A stretch of 36,367 nucleotides of DNA from Anaerolinea sp. (GTDB lineage Bacteria; Chloroflexota; Anaerolineae; Aggregatilineales; UBA2796). The position numbers were made by a program, and so were the translations under genes. The DNA lies in NCBI GenBank assembly GCA_014879835.1, contig JACSRJ010000184.1:1-36367 (forward strand), read 5' to 3'. Below the pieces are notes generated by a model. That model did not search any database, was not told the DNA's origin, and saw only the letters and a list, made by a program, of their open reading frames with translations. Below are positions 15,589-23,003 of the stretch, piece by piece (position 1 is the first letter of the stretch; each line of letters starts with the position of its first letter).

Positions 15589-17355
15589 ATGATGTGGCGT
15601 CCGATTCGGGTTAGGCACTGGGCAACTAAATTGCTGCTAATCGCTGCGGTGTGGGGGCTAACTGCCCTACCTGCTCTTCCGGTACAAGCGCAGGGCGGGA
15701 CTATCAACGATCTCCTCAGCCTAGGCGCAAACACCGTTCGTGAAGTGCAAGAGACTATCCCTCTATTGCAGGGCGCAATTCAAGAAACGATGCAGTCCCT
15801 TGTCACGCAACTTGAGTCCCTTCTGGAGACTATCAGCCAAACCTACCAAGAAAACTTGAGTGTTACCCTGAGCAGCCTTGACACCTTCACACGGGAGAAG
15901 TTCACTGATCTAGAAAACCTGCTAGATCGGGTGAATGACAAACTTCAGGAAGATGTTCAGTTGATTAGTCAGGAAGCGCAGACCATCATCCGGGCTGCCA
16001 GAGATGAACTGGAGCAGCTTGCCACCACCCTTCAAGAGAGCCTGAGCAGCGTGATCATCGTTGGGGGAGAGACTGCTGCCTTTGTGGTGGATCGCACTTT
16101 TCACAATGCAATCGTGCTCATTTCGCTCCTGATTTTGGGCTTAGGGTTGGTGGCCTTTGTATGGTCATTGTTCCGTCGGGGACTGCCTCAAGGTGGTCTG
16201 ACCCGTACCCTTCTGCTAGCATTTATGGGCATTTTTATCGTGGTTTTTGGTTCTATTGCCCTTGTCCCTTCAGTGCGGGCGTTTGTGATGACCAACACGG
16301 GGTTGGGGTTAAAACAGCGCCTTGAAAAAGATCAGCTTGTAGGGCAGCCCAAGCTGCTCCGGGTGAACCCCGATCAGTTCGGCGTGAATACCCTTGATGA
16401 ATTGGAGATTTGGGGGTCATCACTGCTGGTGAACAACGCTCCACCCACCGCAAAAATTGGCACGCAAACGGTCACGGTGAAATCCTTCCAGCCCGATTTA
16501 TTGGTGCTAGATGTGTCTTCCTTAAGCGTCAATGCGACTGGAACCCTCAACATTGTCCTGACCTATCCGGATAATGTTGAACTGCGGGGCAGTGTGCGCA
16601 TAGGGGTACCCACCGCAACACCTGCTCCGGCTGATTTGATCATCTCCACCATGACTTTTCAGCCAAGCCAACCCCAAGAAGGGCAAACTATCACCGCTTC
16701 TGTGACTGTGACTAATCAGGGCGGGAATGCCGGTCCCTCAACTGTGAAGTGGTTCCCTTGTGCTGATCTGTCTTCAGTGGAGAAGAAGCCCGTCCCGGCC
16801 CTCGCTTCTGGACAGGGACTCGCTTTCACCTTCACCTTTACCTTCACCAGCGCACGCACCAACTGTCAGATGCAGGCTGTGGCCGACTTTGATAACCAGA
16901 TCACCGAGTCCAATGAGGCAAACAACCTCAAACAGACCGCGATTACGGTGCGGGCAGGGCCCACGCGCACCCCTGTTCCTACAACTGTGCCTAGTCGTAT
17001 CTTCACCGTAACAGTGACCACTGGCGATGAGTTTGGGGCAGGCACAAACGCAAACGTATTCATCACCTTGATCGGGGCTGACGCAAGCTCTGGGGAAGCA
17101 ACCCTCGACACCGCGAACTTTGATGATTTTGAGCGCAACACGACCACCAATTACACTGTTGATGCTGGGCGCAATATCGGCACGATCCGGCAGATTCGTT
17201 TGCGCCATGACAATACGGGGTTTGCTCCGGGGTGGTTTGTGGGCCGGGTGGTGGTCAGAAACAATGCCACAGGCGCGCAGGTGACTTTTAACATCAACCG
17301 CTGGTTTGCCAGAGATGAAGACGATGGCAGCATCGACCGTACCCTAACCCCGTAA
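15589..17355 (+). CDS. Surface protein: signal peptide, coiled coil, two TM, CARDB and PLAT domains
   Basis: A 588-residue protein. The signal peptide (1-35) ends PVQAQ. A Leu/Glu/Gln-rich coiled coil spans about 40-155. Two membrane helices follow at about 174-195 and 207-228. A beta-rich segment at 252-340 (LLRVNPDQFG...LEIWGSSLLV) looks like an IPT/TIG or Ig-like fold. A CARDB-type domain covers 347-455 (ADLIISTMTFQPSQPQEGQ..., ending ITESNEANNLKQT), then a Thr/Pro linker, and a PLAT/LH2 beta-sandwich at 471-588 with TVTVTTGDEFGAGTNANVFI, IRLRHDNTGFAPGWFV and NINRWF. PLAT domains bind lipids, Ca2+ or protein partners. The ATG at 15589 (or 15592) follows GAGAGGAG (15576-15583); the upstream in-frame ATG at 15508 lacks a ribosome site and would bury the signal peptide. 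No catalytic domain was recognised. Confidence 0.82.
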   Translation: MMWRPIRVRHWATKLLLIAAVWGLTALPALPVQAQGGTINDLLSLGANTVREVQETIPLLQGAIQETMQSLVTQLESLLETISQTYQENLSVTLSSLDTFTREKFTDLENLLDRVNDKLQEDVQLISQEAQTIIRAARDELEQLATTLQESLSSVIIVGGETAAFVVDRTFHNAIVLISLLILGLGLVAFVWSLFRRGLPQGGLTRTLLLAFMGIFIVVFGSIALVPSVRAFVMTNTGLGLKQRLEKDQLVGQPKLLRVNPDQFGVNTLDELEIWGSSLLVNNAPPTAKIGTQTVTVKSFQPDLLVLDVSSLSVNATGTLNIVLTYPDNVELRGSVRIGVPTATPAPADLIISTMTFQPSQPQEGQTITASVTVTNQGGNAGPSTVKWFPCADLSSVEKKPVPALASGQGLAFTFTFTFTSARTNCQMQAVADFDNQITESNEANNLKQTAITVRAGPTRTPVPTTVPSRIFTVTVTTGDEFGAGTNANVFITLIGADASSGEATLDTANFDDFERNTTTNYTVDAGRNIGTIRQIRLRHDNTGFAPGWFVGRVVVRNNATGAQVTFNINRWFARDEDDGSIDRTLTP

Positions 17356-17382
17356 ATCCCGGACTGCAATTCTTTTACCAGC

Positions 17383-17417
17383 GCTTCCCCCTGCTCCCAT
17401 CGGAAAAAGGGGGAAGC
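17383..17417. terminator. Hairpin between convergent genes
   Basis: A perfect 10-bp inverted repeat, GCTTCCCCCT (17383-17392) with AGGGGGAAGC (17408-17417), and a 15-nt loop. It lies 27 nt after the PLAT-protein stop and 24 nt after the stop of the convergent membrane-protein gene. Neither side has a U-tract, so it would be a non-canonical bidirectional terminator. Confidence 0.55.
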
Positions 17418-17441
17418 CCCAAAACGCTTCAGGTCGTCCGG

Positions 17442-18650
17442 CTATACGCCGAACCTCAGCCAGACCTCAAGGATCACCGCAATCGCGGAAAGTAAAATGG
17501 AGGCGTAACACACCAACTTGACTCGTCGGGCGAAACGCTGCATCCCGTCGGATTGCTCCAGCTTGGCGAGGACTGCCCGTCGGTTCTCAGGGGGAAAGTA
17601 GCTGATCAGCCATCGAACCGGTAGTTCAACCACAATCGGGGTGATCAGGGCCCACAGGAAATAGCCAATGGTGAAGACCAGCAGATTTGGGATTCGGTTA
17701 TCATTGAGGAAAGGCAGCATCCCAAAGGAGAGGAAGATCGTCCACAAGAAGATCAACAGCGCTTGAAAGTAGCGCAGCACCAAACGGCGCAGGTTCAGCG
17801 CGTGGCGTACCAGCGAAACCTCCGTTTTGGCCACTTCTTGATGCAGGGGACGCTCCACAAAACCCGCCAAGCCCAAGGCGGCATTAAAACGATCCACATC
17901 TTTGACACTGCGCTGGCGTTCATCCTGAATGATGGTTGTGCCCTGAGTCTCACGGCTGACCATAAGCGCATCTTCATCGTTTAGGTCCTTCAGTTCCTTA
18001 TCAGGCACAACATGAAGAATTCCCCCACGCACCAACAGTGGCAGCTTTCGGGTGCGGGGCACAATGTTTCGCTCCGGGTAATCGATCACTTCGTCATAGT
18101 AATGTGCCTGAACTTCGTCAAAAGGCACAATGAAGTTGATCAGATCACTGCCGTACTGGTGGATCATCACCTTCGACTTGATGTTCTCAGATTCGTCTGG
18201 CGAAAAGGCAATTCCAGTGAGTGCAAACCGAGGGTTAAAGTAGGTTTCGGGAAAGCCGGGGGCATGACCCGTAAAGTAAAAACGCACAATATCCCGTAGA
18301 AGCTGTACCAAGGCGATCACTGGAACCCCAACAGACAGCACAAAGGGATAGAGCAGGGCACTGTACAAAAACACAACCATAAAAGCCCCACGTGAAGTGA
18401 CTTCAGGGGGCATGGTTGCCGGATAGTCGATCAGTTCTCGGACAATGATCAGGATTGCGTCTTTAAAAAAGACGGGCAGTAAGAACAACAGTCCAGCGCC
18501 GCTCAAAAAGCCCACGGCCACGCGATGCATGGTGGACAAACGAACTTCAGAACGTTGTAGAAAGGCGCGCATAGCGTTGCGCTCTTGTTCCTCAGTGCGC
18601 CGAGGCGCGGGCGGAGGCGTGTCAAGCGGAAGTTGATCAGGATGGGTCAT
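17442..18650 (-). CDS. Membrane protein of unknown function
   Basis: A 402-residue protein not recognised as a known family. It has a Pro-rich cytoplasmic N-terminus (1-40), two hydrophobic segments at about 45-70 and 90-125, and a long soluble middle part (about 135-285) with mixed beta character (FALTGIAFSPDESEN, KSKVMIHQYGSDLINFIVPFDEVQ, KLPLLVRGGILHVVPD). Further membrane segments follow at about 292-312, 322-345 and 378-398. No catalytic motif stands out. The ATG at 18650 has no ribosome site and the next in-frame ATG is 26 codons in, so the start is uncertain. It converges with the PLAT surface protein and shares no operon. Confidence 0.7.
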   Translation of the reverse strand: MTHPDQLPLDTPPPAPRRTEEQERNAMRAFLQRSEVRLSTMHRVAVGFLSGAGLLFLLPVFFKDAILIIVRELIDYPATMPPEVTSRGAFMVVFLYSALLYPFVLSVGVPVIALVQLLRDIVRFYFTGHAPGFPETYFNPRFALTGIAFSPDESENIKSKVMIHQYGSDLINFIVPFDEVQAHYYDEVIDYPERNIVPRTRKLPLLVRGGILHVVPDKELKDLNDEDALMVSRETQGTTIIQDERQRSVKDVDRFNAALGLAGFVERPLHQEVAKTEVSLVRHALNLRRLVLRYFQALLIFLWTIFLSFGMLPFLNDNRIPNLLVFTIGYFLWALITPIVVELPVRWLISYFPPENRRAVLAKLEQSDGMQRFARRVKLVCYASILLSAIAVILEVWLRFGV

Positions 18651-18967
18651 AAGGTTTTGATTGATTTTGAGTGAGTACTTATGTGAACGATAGGCGTAAG
18701 CATGGCAAGGGATGGTAACGCCATTTGCCTGATTGGGGGTAAAGAAAAAAGAGAAATTAGGGCAACTGCCCAGAAACGGGCTAGGGGTTGCTCATTTGCC
18801 CTCATCTCTCTGTTCCTCCTTGATGCAAGGTTCTAGCACGCGGTTGTGTACTGGACTGGTCAGTCGGGGAATTTGTGAGATTCTGCATACAACCCCCTTG
18901 AGCTTTATCGCGTATATGCCCATAGGAAATGGTTAAACCCTATACAAGGCATGTGAGGAAGGAATCG
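18651..18967. other. Divergent intergenic region without a gene
   Basis: Between the two divergent membrane-protein genes, 317 bases hold no convincing ORF or RNA structure. A weak minus-strand -35-like TTGCCA (about 18705) lacks a matching -10. On the plus strand TTGAGC near 18898 with CATAGG 17 bp on is a poor promoter candidate. Nothing else was seen except the ribosome site of the next gene. Confidence 0.35.
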
Positions 18968-19381
18968 ATGAACACTTCTAAAGGGATGCTAAACTTGTTG
19001 GGTGTCCTCGCGGGGCTGATCGCGCTGACCGCCATCGGGGGGGGCATAGCGATGCTTGTCGGAGCCGATCAATTCCCTCTCGAATGGCTGCGCGATACAC
19101 CCTTCACCAGTTATACCATCCCGGCGTTGATCCTTGCGGTGGTGGTGGGTGGAAGTATGCTTGCCGCAGCCCTGAGCGCCTTCACGCGACGCCCTATGAC
19201 CGCAATGCTTGCAAGTGTGGCTGGACTGTTTCTGATTGGGTTCATTACCATTGAAGTGCTGATCCTCAAACAAACGCCGCCGGGCCCAACTTGGATTGAG
19301 ATCATTTACTTCGGGCTTGGGGCGGTGATCATGGGGTTGGGGTGGTCTCTACAACGAAGCAGTCGGGCGCAAAGGGCCTAA
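18968..19381 (+). CDS. Small four-helix membrane protein (hypothetical)
   Basis: A 137-residue hydrophobic protein with four predicted membrane segments at about 8-30, 47-70, 77-98 and 106-126, a short polar loop (DQFPLEWLRDTPFTSY) between the first two, and a basic C-terminus (RSSRAQRA) suggesting a cytoplasmic end. The ATG at 18968 is preceded by the strong site GAGGAAGGA (18955-18963); the in-frame ATG at 18929 has none. No family is recognised. It stands alone, 313 nt before the serine hydrolase. Confidence 0.7.
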   Translation: MNTSKGMLNLLGVLAGLIALTAIGGGIAMLVGADQFPLEWLRDTPFTSYTIPALILAVVVGGSMLAAALSAFTRRPMTAMLASVAGLFLIGFITIEVLILKQTPPGPTWIEIIYFGLGAVIMGLGWSLQRSSRAQRA

Positions 19382-19516
19382 TCAAGGGCTTGTCCAGCAG
19401 ACCCCAACATGTGCTCATCATCAGAATAGCCGCACCAAACCGAAGCCCTAAGGACGGGGTTTTCTGAGCATCCTAAAATCCTACTCATTGTTTACCACGC
19501 GCATTTTTAGAGAAAC

Positions 19517-19551
19517 GGTGCGCCCTTACAAGTGCTTTGTGAGGGTGCGTC
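19517..19551 (+). ncRNA. Candidate structured RNA hairpin
   Basis: Bases 19517-19531 pair with 19537-19551 around a 5-nt loop (15 pairs, four of them G-U). The core is GCGCCCTTACAA against TTGTGAGGGTGC. Because G-U pairs become A-C mismatches on the complementary strand, the fold is specific to plus-strand RNA. No U-tract follows. It lies upstream of the predicted serine-hydrolase promoter, so it would be the tail of an upstream transcript or a separate small RNA. Confidence 0.3.
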
Positions 19552-19575
19552 TAACCCTCCTACACTTCATCGATT

Positions 19576-19605
19576 TTGCAGCACTGATGCGCTATGGAGT
19601 ATGAT
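19576..19605 (+). promoter_or_regulatory. Promoter candidate for the muramic-acid salvage operon
   Basis: TTGCAG (19576-19581) and TATGAT (19600-19605) are spaced by 18 bp. The predicted start near 19612 gives a leader of about 83 nt before the ATG at 19695. Each element matches consensus at only 4-5 of 6 positions. Confidence 0.5.
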
Positions 19606-19694
19606 TGTTCCGTTCCCTAAATCGGACTGGGGGGCTGTCCAATCACTTGGGCAACCTTTGGGGCTCAATCAGTCAAGAGTGTTGAGATTTAACC

Positions 19695-20798
19695 ATGCAG
19701 CAGGTACAGAAATTTCTGGAAGAGTCTCTGGGCAGCGTGTTCACTGCGGCACAGGTTGAGATTAGGCAGCGGGGAGCAGTTATCTACCGGGCCGCGATTG
19801 GTAGTCTGGACTCAGAGGGGAAGCTCACTGAGGGTAGCCCCAAGGTGCAGCACAACACCGTCTTTGACTTCGCTTCCCTGACCAAACTGTTCACGACCTC
19901 AGCCCTTTTGCGCCTGATCGATTCGGGCAGATTGAGCCTAACGACTCCGATCTGTGAGGTGCTGCCTGACTTTACCGGGATGCGCCCTATTGAGTCTTAC
20001 GACAATCCCCTTGTGCCCGGCGAGAAGATTCAGGTAGTCCCTCCCACTGCCGAAAAGGTAAACGCTGCTAAGGTCACCTTTCGGGATCTGCTCACCCACT
20101 CCAGTGGGCTGCCCGCATGGATCAACCTGCGCCTCGCGTCAGATTTGGAGTCCCGTCAGGCGATGATTCTTGGCTGCCCCTTTGCTTATCCGACCGGCGC
20201 AACGGTCGTTTATAGTGATGTGGGTTTTATGCTCATCGGCATGGCCCTCGAAAAACTGATGAATGCGCCTTTACAGGCAGCGATCAAGCGTTTGGTGATG
20301 CGCCCCCTAGAGTTGGATATCCTTTTTGGGCCGATCATCGATTCCAATGTCCCACCAACGGAGTTCTGCCAGTGGCGCAGACGTCGGATACAAGGTGAAG
20401 TTCACGATGAAAACGCCGCTACCTTGAACGGTATTGCGGGACATGCGGGCTTGTTTGGTACGGCCCGAGATGTGGCTATCCTTGGTCAGACATATCTTGC
20501 CGATGGGGGTGGTTTTATCTCACCCCGATTGGCCCACGAAGCGACTCGACGGCAAGTTGGAGATCGGGGCTTGGGTTGGATGATGCGCTCCCCGGAGGGG
20601 TCTTCAAGCGGGGCACGCTTCAGCCCAGAAAGTTACGGGCATACTGGTTTTGTAGGCAATTCGGTATGGGTTGATCCCAACCGTAAACTCGTGGTAGCCC
20701 TGCTCACCAACAACGTCTTTTATGGGCGAGATCGAACCTCAATTTTGAAGTTTCGCCCTCAATTTCATGATCTGGTTATTCAAGCACTTGAAGGATAA
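19695..20798 (+). CDS. Beta-lactamase-fold serine hydrolase (class C / AmiE-like)
   Basis: A 367-residue penicillin-binding-type serine hydrolase. The nucleophile motif is SLTK (Ser61, Lys64), the second motif YSD (173-175), and the third HTG (316-318), equivalent to KTG. TFRDLLTHSSGLPAW and NGIAGHAGLFGTARDVA are typical of the class C esterase/amidase branch. The gene is 12 nt upstream of the kinase-etherase fusion. In Bacillus a serine hydrolase of this superfamily (AmiE) sits in the MurNAc recovery cluster with murQ, so a muropeptide amidase role is likely by context. No signal peptide is visible from this start, so it may act on imported muropeptides, unlike secreted AmiE. The ribosome site is weak. 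Confidence 0.88.
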   Translation: MQQVQKFLEESLGSVFTAAQVEIRQRGAVIYRAAIGSLDSEGKLTEGSPKVQHNTVFDFASLTKLFTTSALLRLIDSGRLSLTTPICEVLPDFTGMRPIESYDNPLVPGEKIQVVPPTAEKVNAAKVTFRDLLTHSSGLPAWINLRLASDLESRQAMILGCPFAYPTGATVVYSDVGFMLIGMALEKLMNAPLQAAIKRLVMRPLELDILFGPIIDSNVPPTEFCQWRRRRIQGEVHDENAATLNGIAGHAGLFGTARDVAILGQTYLADGGGFISPRLAHEATRRQVGDRGLGWMMRSPEGSSSGARFSPESYGHTGFVGNSVWVDPNRKLVVALLTNNVFYGRDRTSILKFRPQFHDLVIQALEG

Positions 20799-20810
20799 AA
20801 AAAGAAGCTC

Positions 20811-22658
20811 ATGGCTGATCGTCCCCTTCCGCTTGCCATCGGGATCAATGGCGGCGGTACCCATACCTCATTGGCCCTTGCCGATCCTCTTTTACGAGTC
20901 ATCGCCCGCGCTGAAGTGGGCCCCAGCAATCCCAACTACATCGGTTATGAAGCCGCTCATGATACTATTCAGGCAGGCATTCAAGAACTGCTTCGGGGTG
21001 TTGACCCGGATCGGGTGATGGGCATTGGGGCAGGGCTTTCGGGTGTAGATCGCCCCGGTGACAGCGAGATTTTTGTGAAGTTATTCAGTTCCCTTTACCC
21101 CAGCAAAACCATCGTAATCGATAATGATGCACTCTCCGCACTGGTGGCGGGGGTGGGGCGCAAGTTTGGGATCGTGACCATCAGCGGCACAGGTATGATC
21201 GCACTTGGGGTGAACAACCGCGGCGAACGGGCCCGCAGCGGCGGTTGGGGGCACTACATGGACTTAGGCAGCGGCTACTGGATCGCCCGTGCGGCACTTA
21301 ATGCGGCGGGGGCGGCCCATGATGGGGCTGCACCCGCAACCGCGATCACCGATGCGATCTTAAATGATCTGGGGTTGAAGGACTTTACCGAGGCGATCAC
21401 ATGGGCCTATGATCCAGAGCGGCGGGTGGATCAGATCGCCGCACTCGCCCGCCATGTAGTGATTCTCGCTGAACAGGGCGATTTGGCTGCGATCCGCATC
21501 ATTAGCGAAGCGGCCCATCATCTTGCCGCCTCGACCAACAATACGGCCCGCAAACTAGGTTTTGAGCAGGCTCAAGAACCCTTCCCGGTACTGCTTTCGG
21601 GCAGCATTTTTAAATATTCCAGTCTCCTCCGGTCACTTTTTGAGGAGTATGTGAGCGCCCGTTTCCCGCGGGCGGTGATCCTCAACCGGGAGCATGATGC
21701 GCCGCTGGGTGCAGCCATGATGGCGTTCTCCGCACTGGGCATTCATACCCCCGCTGAATCTGAGCGGTTTGCGGTCACCTCCTCCCTACGGGGCACGGAA
21801 CGGCGTCATCCTTTGACCCTCAATATAGGTTCACGCCCCACCCTTGATTTTCTGACCGCGATGAATATTGAAGATGGGCGCATCGCCGCAGTCATTGGCG
21901 AGCGTCTGCCTCAGATCGGAGCGCTGGTAGATGATGCCGCCCCTCGATTTGAGGCAGGCGGGCGATTGATCCTGATCGGCGCGGGTACATCGGGGCGTTT
22001 GGCGGTACTCGATGCGGCGGAGTGCCTGCCTACATTTGGCACGGATCGGGTGATCGGGATCATTGCTGGCGGTGAACAAGCAGTGTTCCGCTCACTGGAA
22101 GGAGCCGAAGATTCGGACAGCGCGGGGGCAGCGGCCGTTATGGTACACGCGGTGAACGCCCAAGACACGGTCATCGGGGTGGCAGCCAGCGGGGGCACTC
22201 CTTATGTGATCGGGGCCTTAAAGGAAGCCACCAGCAGAGGCGCGCTTACGGGCTGCATCGTGAACAACGTGGATACCCCCATCGTGGCGCTGGTGACTCA
22301 TCCGATAGTTTTGCCAACGGGAGCGGAAGCACTCACAGGATCAACCCGATTAAAGGCCGGCACCGCCCAAAAAATCACCCTCAACCTGATCTCCACCGGG
22401 ATCATGCTGCGCGCAGGGCGCACCTTCCATAACCTGATGACCGATATGCAGGCAGGGAATCTCAAACTGCGTGGGCGTGCTGTGCGCATTGTGGCAGATG
22501 CCGCTGGCATTTCCGAGACAGAAGCCAGTGCGCTTTTGGATCAGTGTGGGGGAGAGATGAAAACGGCCATCGCGGCCGCCCGTCTCAAGCTCAGCCCGGA
22601 GGCGGCGCGGGCCAAACTTGCCCAAGTTGGGGGCAATTTGGGCAAGGTCATCGGCTGA
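20811..22658 (+). CDS. murQ: Fused BadF-type amino-sugar kinase (MurK-like) and MurNAc-6-phosphate etherase (MurQ)
   Basis: A 615-residue two-enzyme protein. Residues 1-310 are a BadF/NAGK-type ASKHA kinase: phosphate-1 loop GINGGGTHTSLAL (N13 where many members have Asp), IDNDALSALVAG, ISGTGMIALG and RSGGWGHYMDLGSGYWI. Residues 325-615 are MurQ: MNIEDGRIAAVI, SIS-fold GAGTSGRLAVLDAAEC with the catalytic-type Glu404, IAGG...LEGAEDSDS, GVAASGGTPYVIGAL, STRLKAGTAQKITLNLIST and FHNLMTDMQAGNLKLRGRA. MurK phosphorylates MurNAc (and GlcNAc); MurQ cleaves the lactyl ether of MurNAc-6-P to GlcNAc-6-P and D-lactate. Fusion would couple consecutive steps. The reading frame is continuous, with AAAGAAG before the ATG, 12 nt after the serine hydrolase. 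Confidence 0.93.
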   Translation: MADRPLPLAIGINGGGTHTSLALADPLLRVIARAEVGPSNPNYIGYEAAHDTIQAGIQELLRGVDPDRVMGIGAGLSGVDRPGDSEIFVKLFSSLYPSKTIVIDNDALSALVAGVGRKFGIVTISGTGMIALGVNNRGERARSGGWGHYMDLGSGYWIARAALNAAGAAHDGAAPATAITDAILNDLGLKDFTEAITWAYDPERRVDQIAALARHVVILAEQGDLAAIRIISEAAHHLAASTNNTARKLGFEQAQEPFPVLLSGSIFKYSSLLRSLFEEYVSARFPRAVILNREHDAPLGAAMMAFSALGIHTPAESERFAVTSSLRGTERRHPLTLNIGSRPTLDFLTAMNIEDGRIAAVIGERLPQIGALVDDAAPRFEAGGRLILIGAGTSGRLAVLDAAECLPTFGTDRVIGIIAGGEQAVFRSLEGAEDSDSAGAAAVMVHAVNAQDTVIGVAASGGTPYVIGALKEATSRGALTGCIVNNVDTPIVALVTHPIVLPTGAEALTGSTRLKAGTAQKITLNLISTGIMLRAGRTFHNLMTDMQAGNLKLRGRAVRIVADAAGISETEASALLDQCGGEMKTAIAAARLKLSPEAARAKLAQVGGNLGKVIG

Positions 22659-22747
22659 AACGCTTAGGACTTATGTCCCTGCCTCTCCCTTTACGGCCGA
22701 TCTGTGCCTGCTCTAATCAGATGTTGTGGCACCTAATTGAAGAACTA

Positions 22748-22788
22748 CCTTCAGGCAACCTACCCCCAAGAGGCAAAGTGCCTGAAGG
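22748..22788. repeat. 10-bp inverted repeat downstream of murQ
   Basis: CCTTCAGGCA (22748-22757) and TGCCTGAAGG (22779-22788) form a perfect stem with a 21-nt loop, 89 nt after the fusion-gene stop. No T-tract follows. It could be a terminator stem or a protein-binding dyad. Confidence 0.45.
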
Positions 22789-22905
22789 GCTTGGCAAATC
22801 CTACAAACGGCGACATCCTACACACTACCCCTACCTACTTCTCCCCGGCAGGATGGCGGAATCCGATAGACTCTCAAAAGCTATCAATCTGGCCCCGACG
22901 CGATT

Positions 22906-22919
22906 GTGATAGCTATCAC
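22906..22919. promoter_or_regulatory. Operator-like palindrome upstream of fabH
   Basis: GTGATAGCTATCAC is a perfect 14-bp palindrome centred 91 bp before the fabH ATG. The half-site AGCTATCA recurs at 22879-22886, 27 bp upstream of its counterpart. The geometry suits a dimeric helix-turn-helix regulator. If the -10 at 22957 is real, the palindrome is centred near -56. Confidence 0.5.
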
Positions 22920-23003
22920 GAATGCCCCTTGCCAGTTTTTTAGAGGTCTCCTTTCCTAAAATCTGCTTCAGGATTGATCAACACTGATCATAAGGAGACT
23001 GAA

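Larger units (their letters stand above)
19382..19694. other. Intergenic region with RNA hairpin and promoter
   Basis: There is no gene in these 313 bases. They contain a 15-pair stem at 19517-19551 that uses several G-U pairs on the plus strand, and a promoter candidate at 19576-19605. Both are listed separately. The remainder shows nothing specific. Confidence 0.45.
22659..23003. other. Intergenic region upstream of fabH
   Basis: There is no gene in these 345 bases. They contain a 10-bp inverted repeat (22748-22788), a perfect 14-bp palindrome (22906-22919) with an extra half-site at 22879-22886, a -10-like TAAAAT (22957-22962) without a good -35, and two TGATCA sites 10 bp apart (22975-22980, 22985-22990) just before the fabH ribosome site. 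Confidence 0.5.

Noticed and set aside
20811-22658. Possible assembly artefact joining two separate genes
   Set aside because: The linker (about 310-325) is in frame, with no internal stop or unusual base composition, and codon use is the same on both sides, so a true fusion is more likely.
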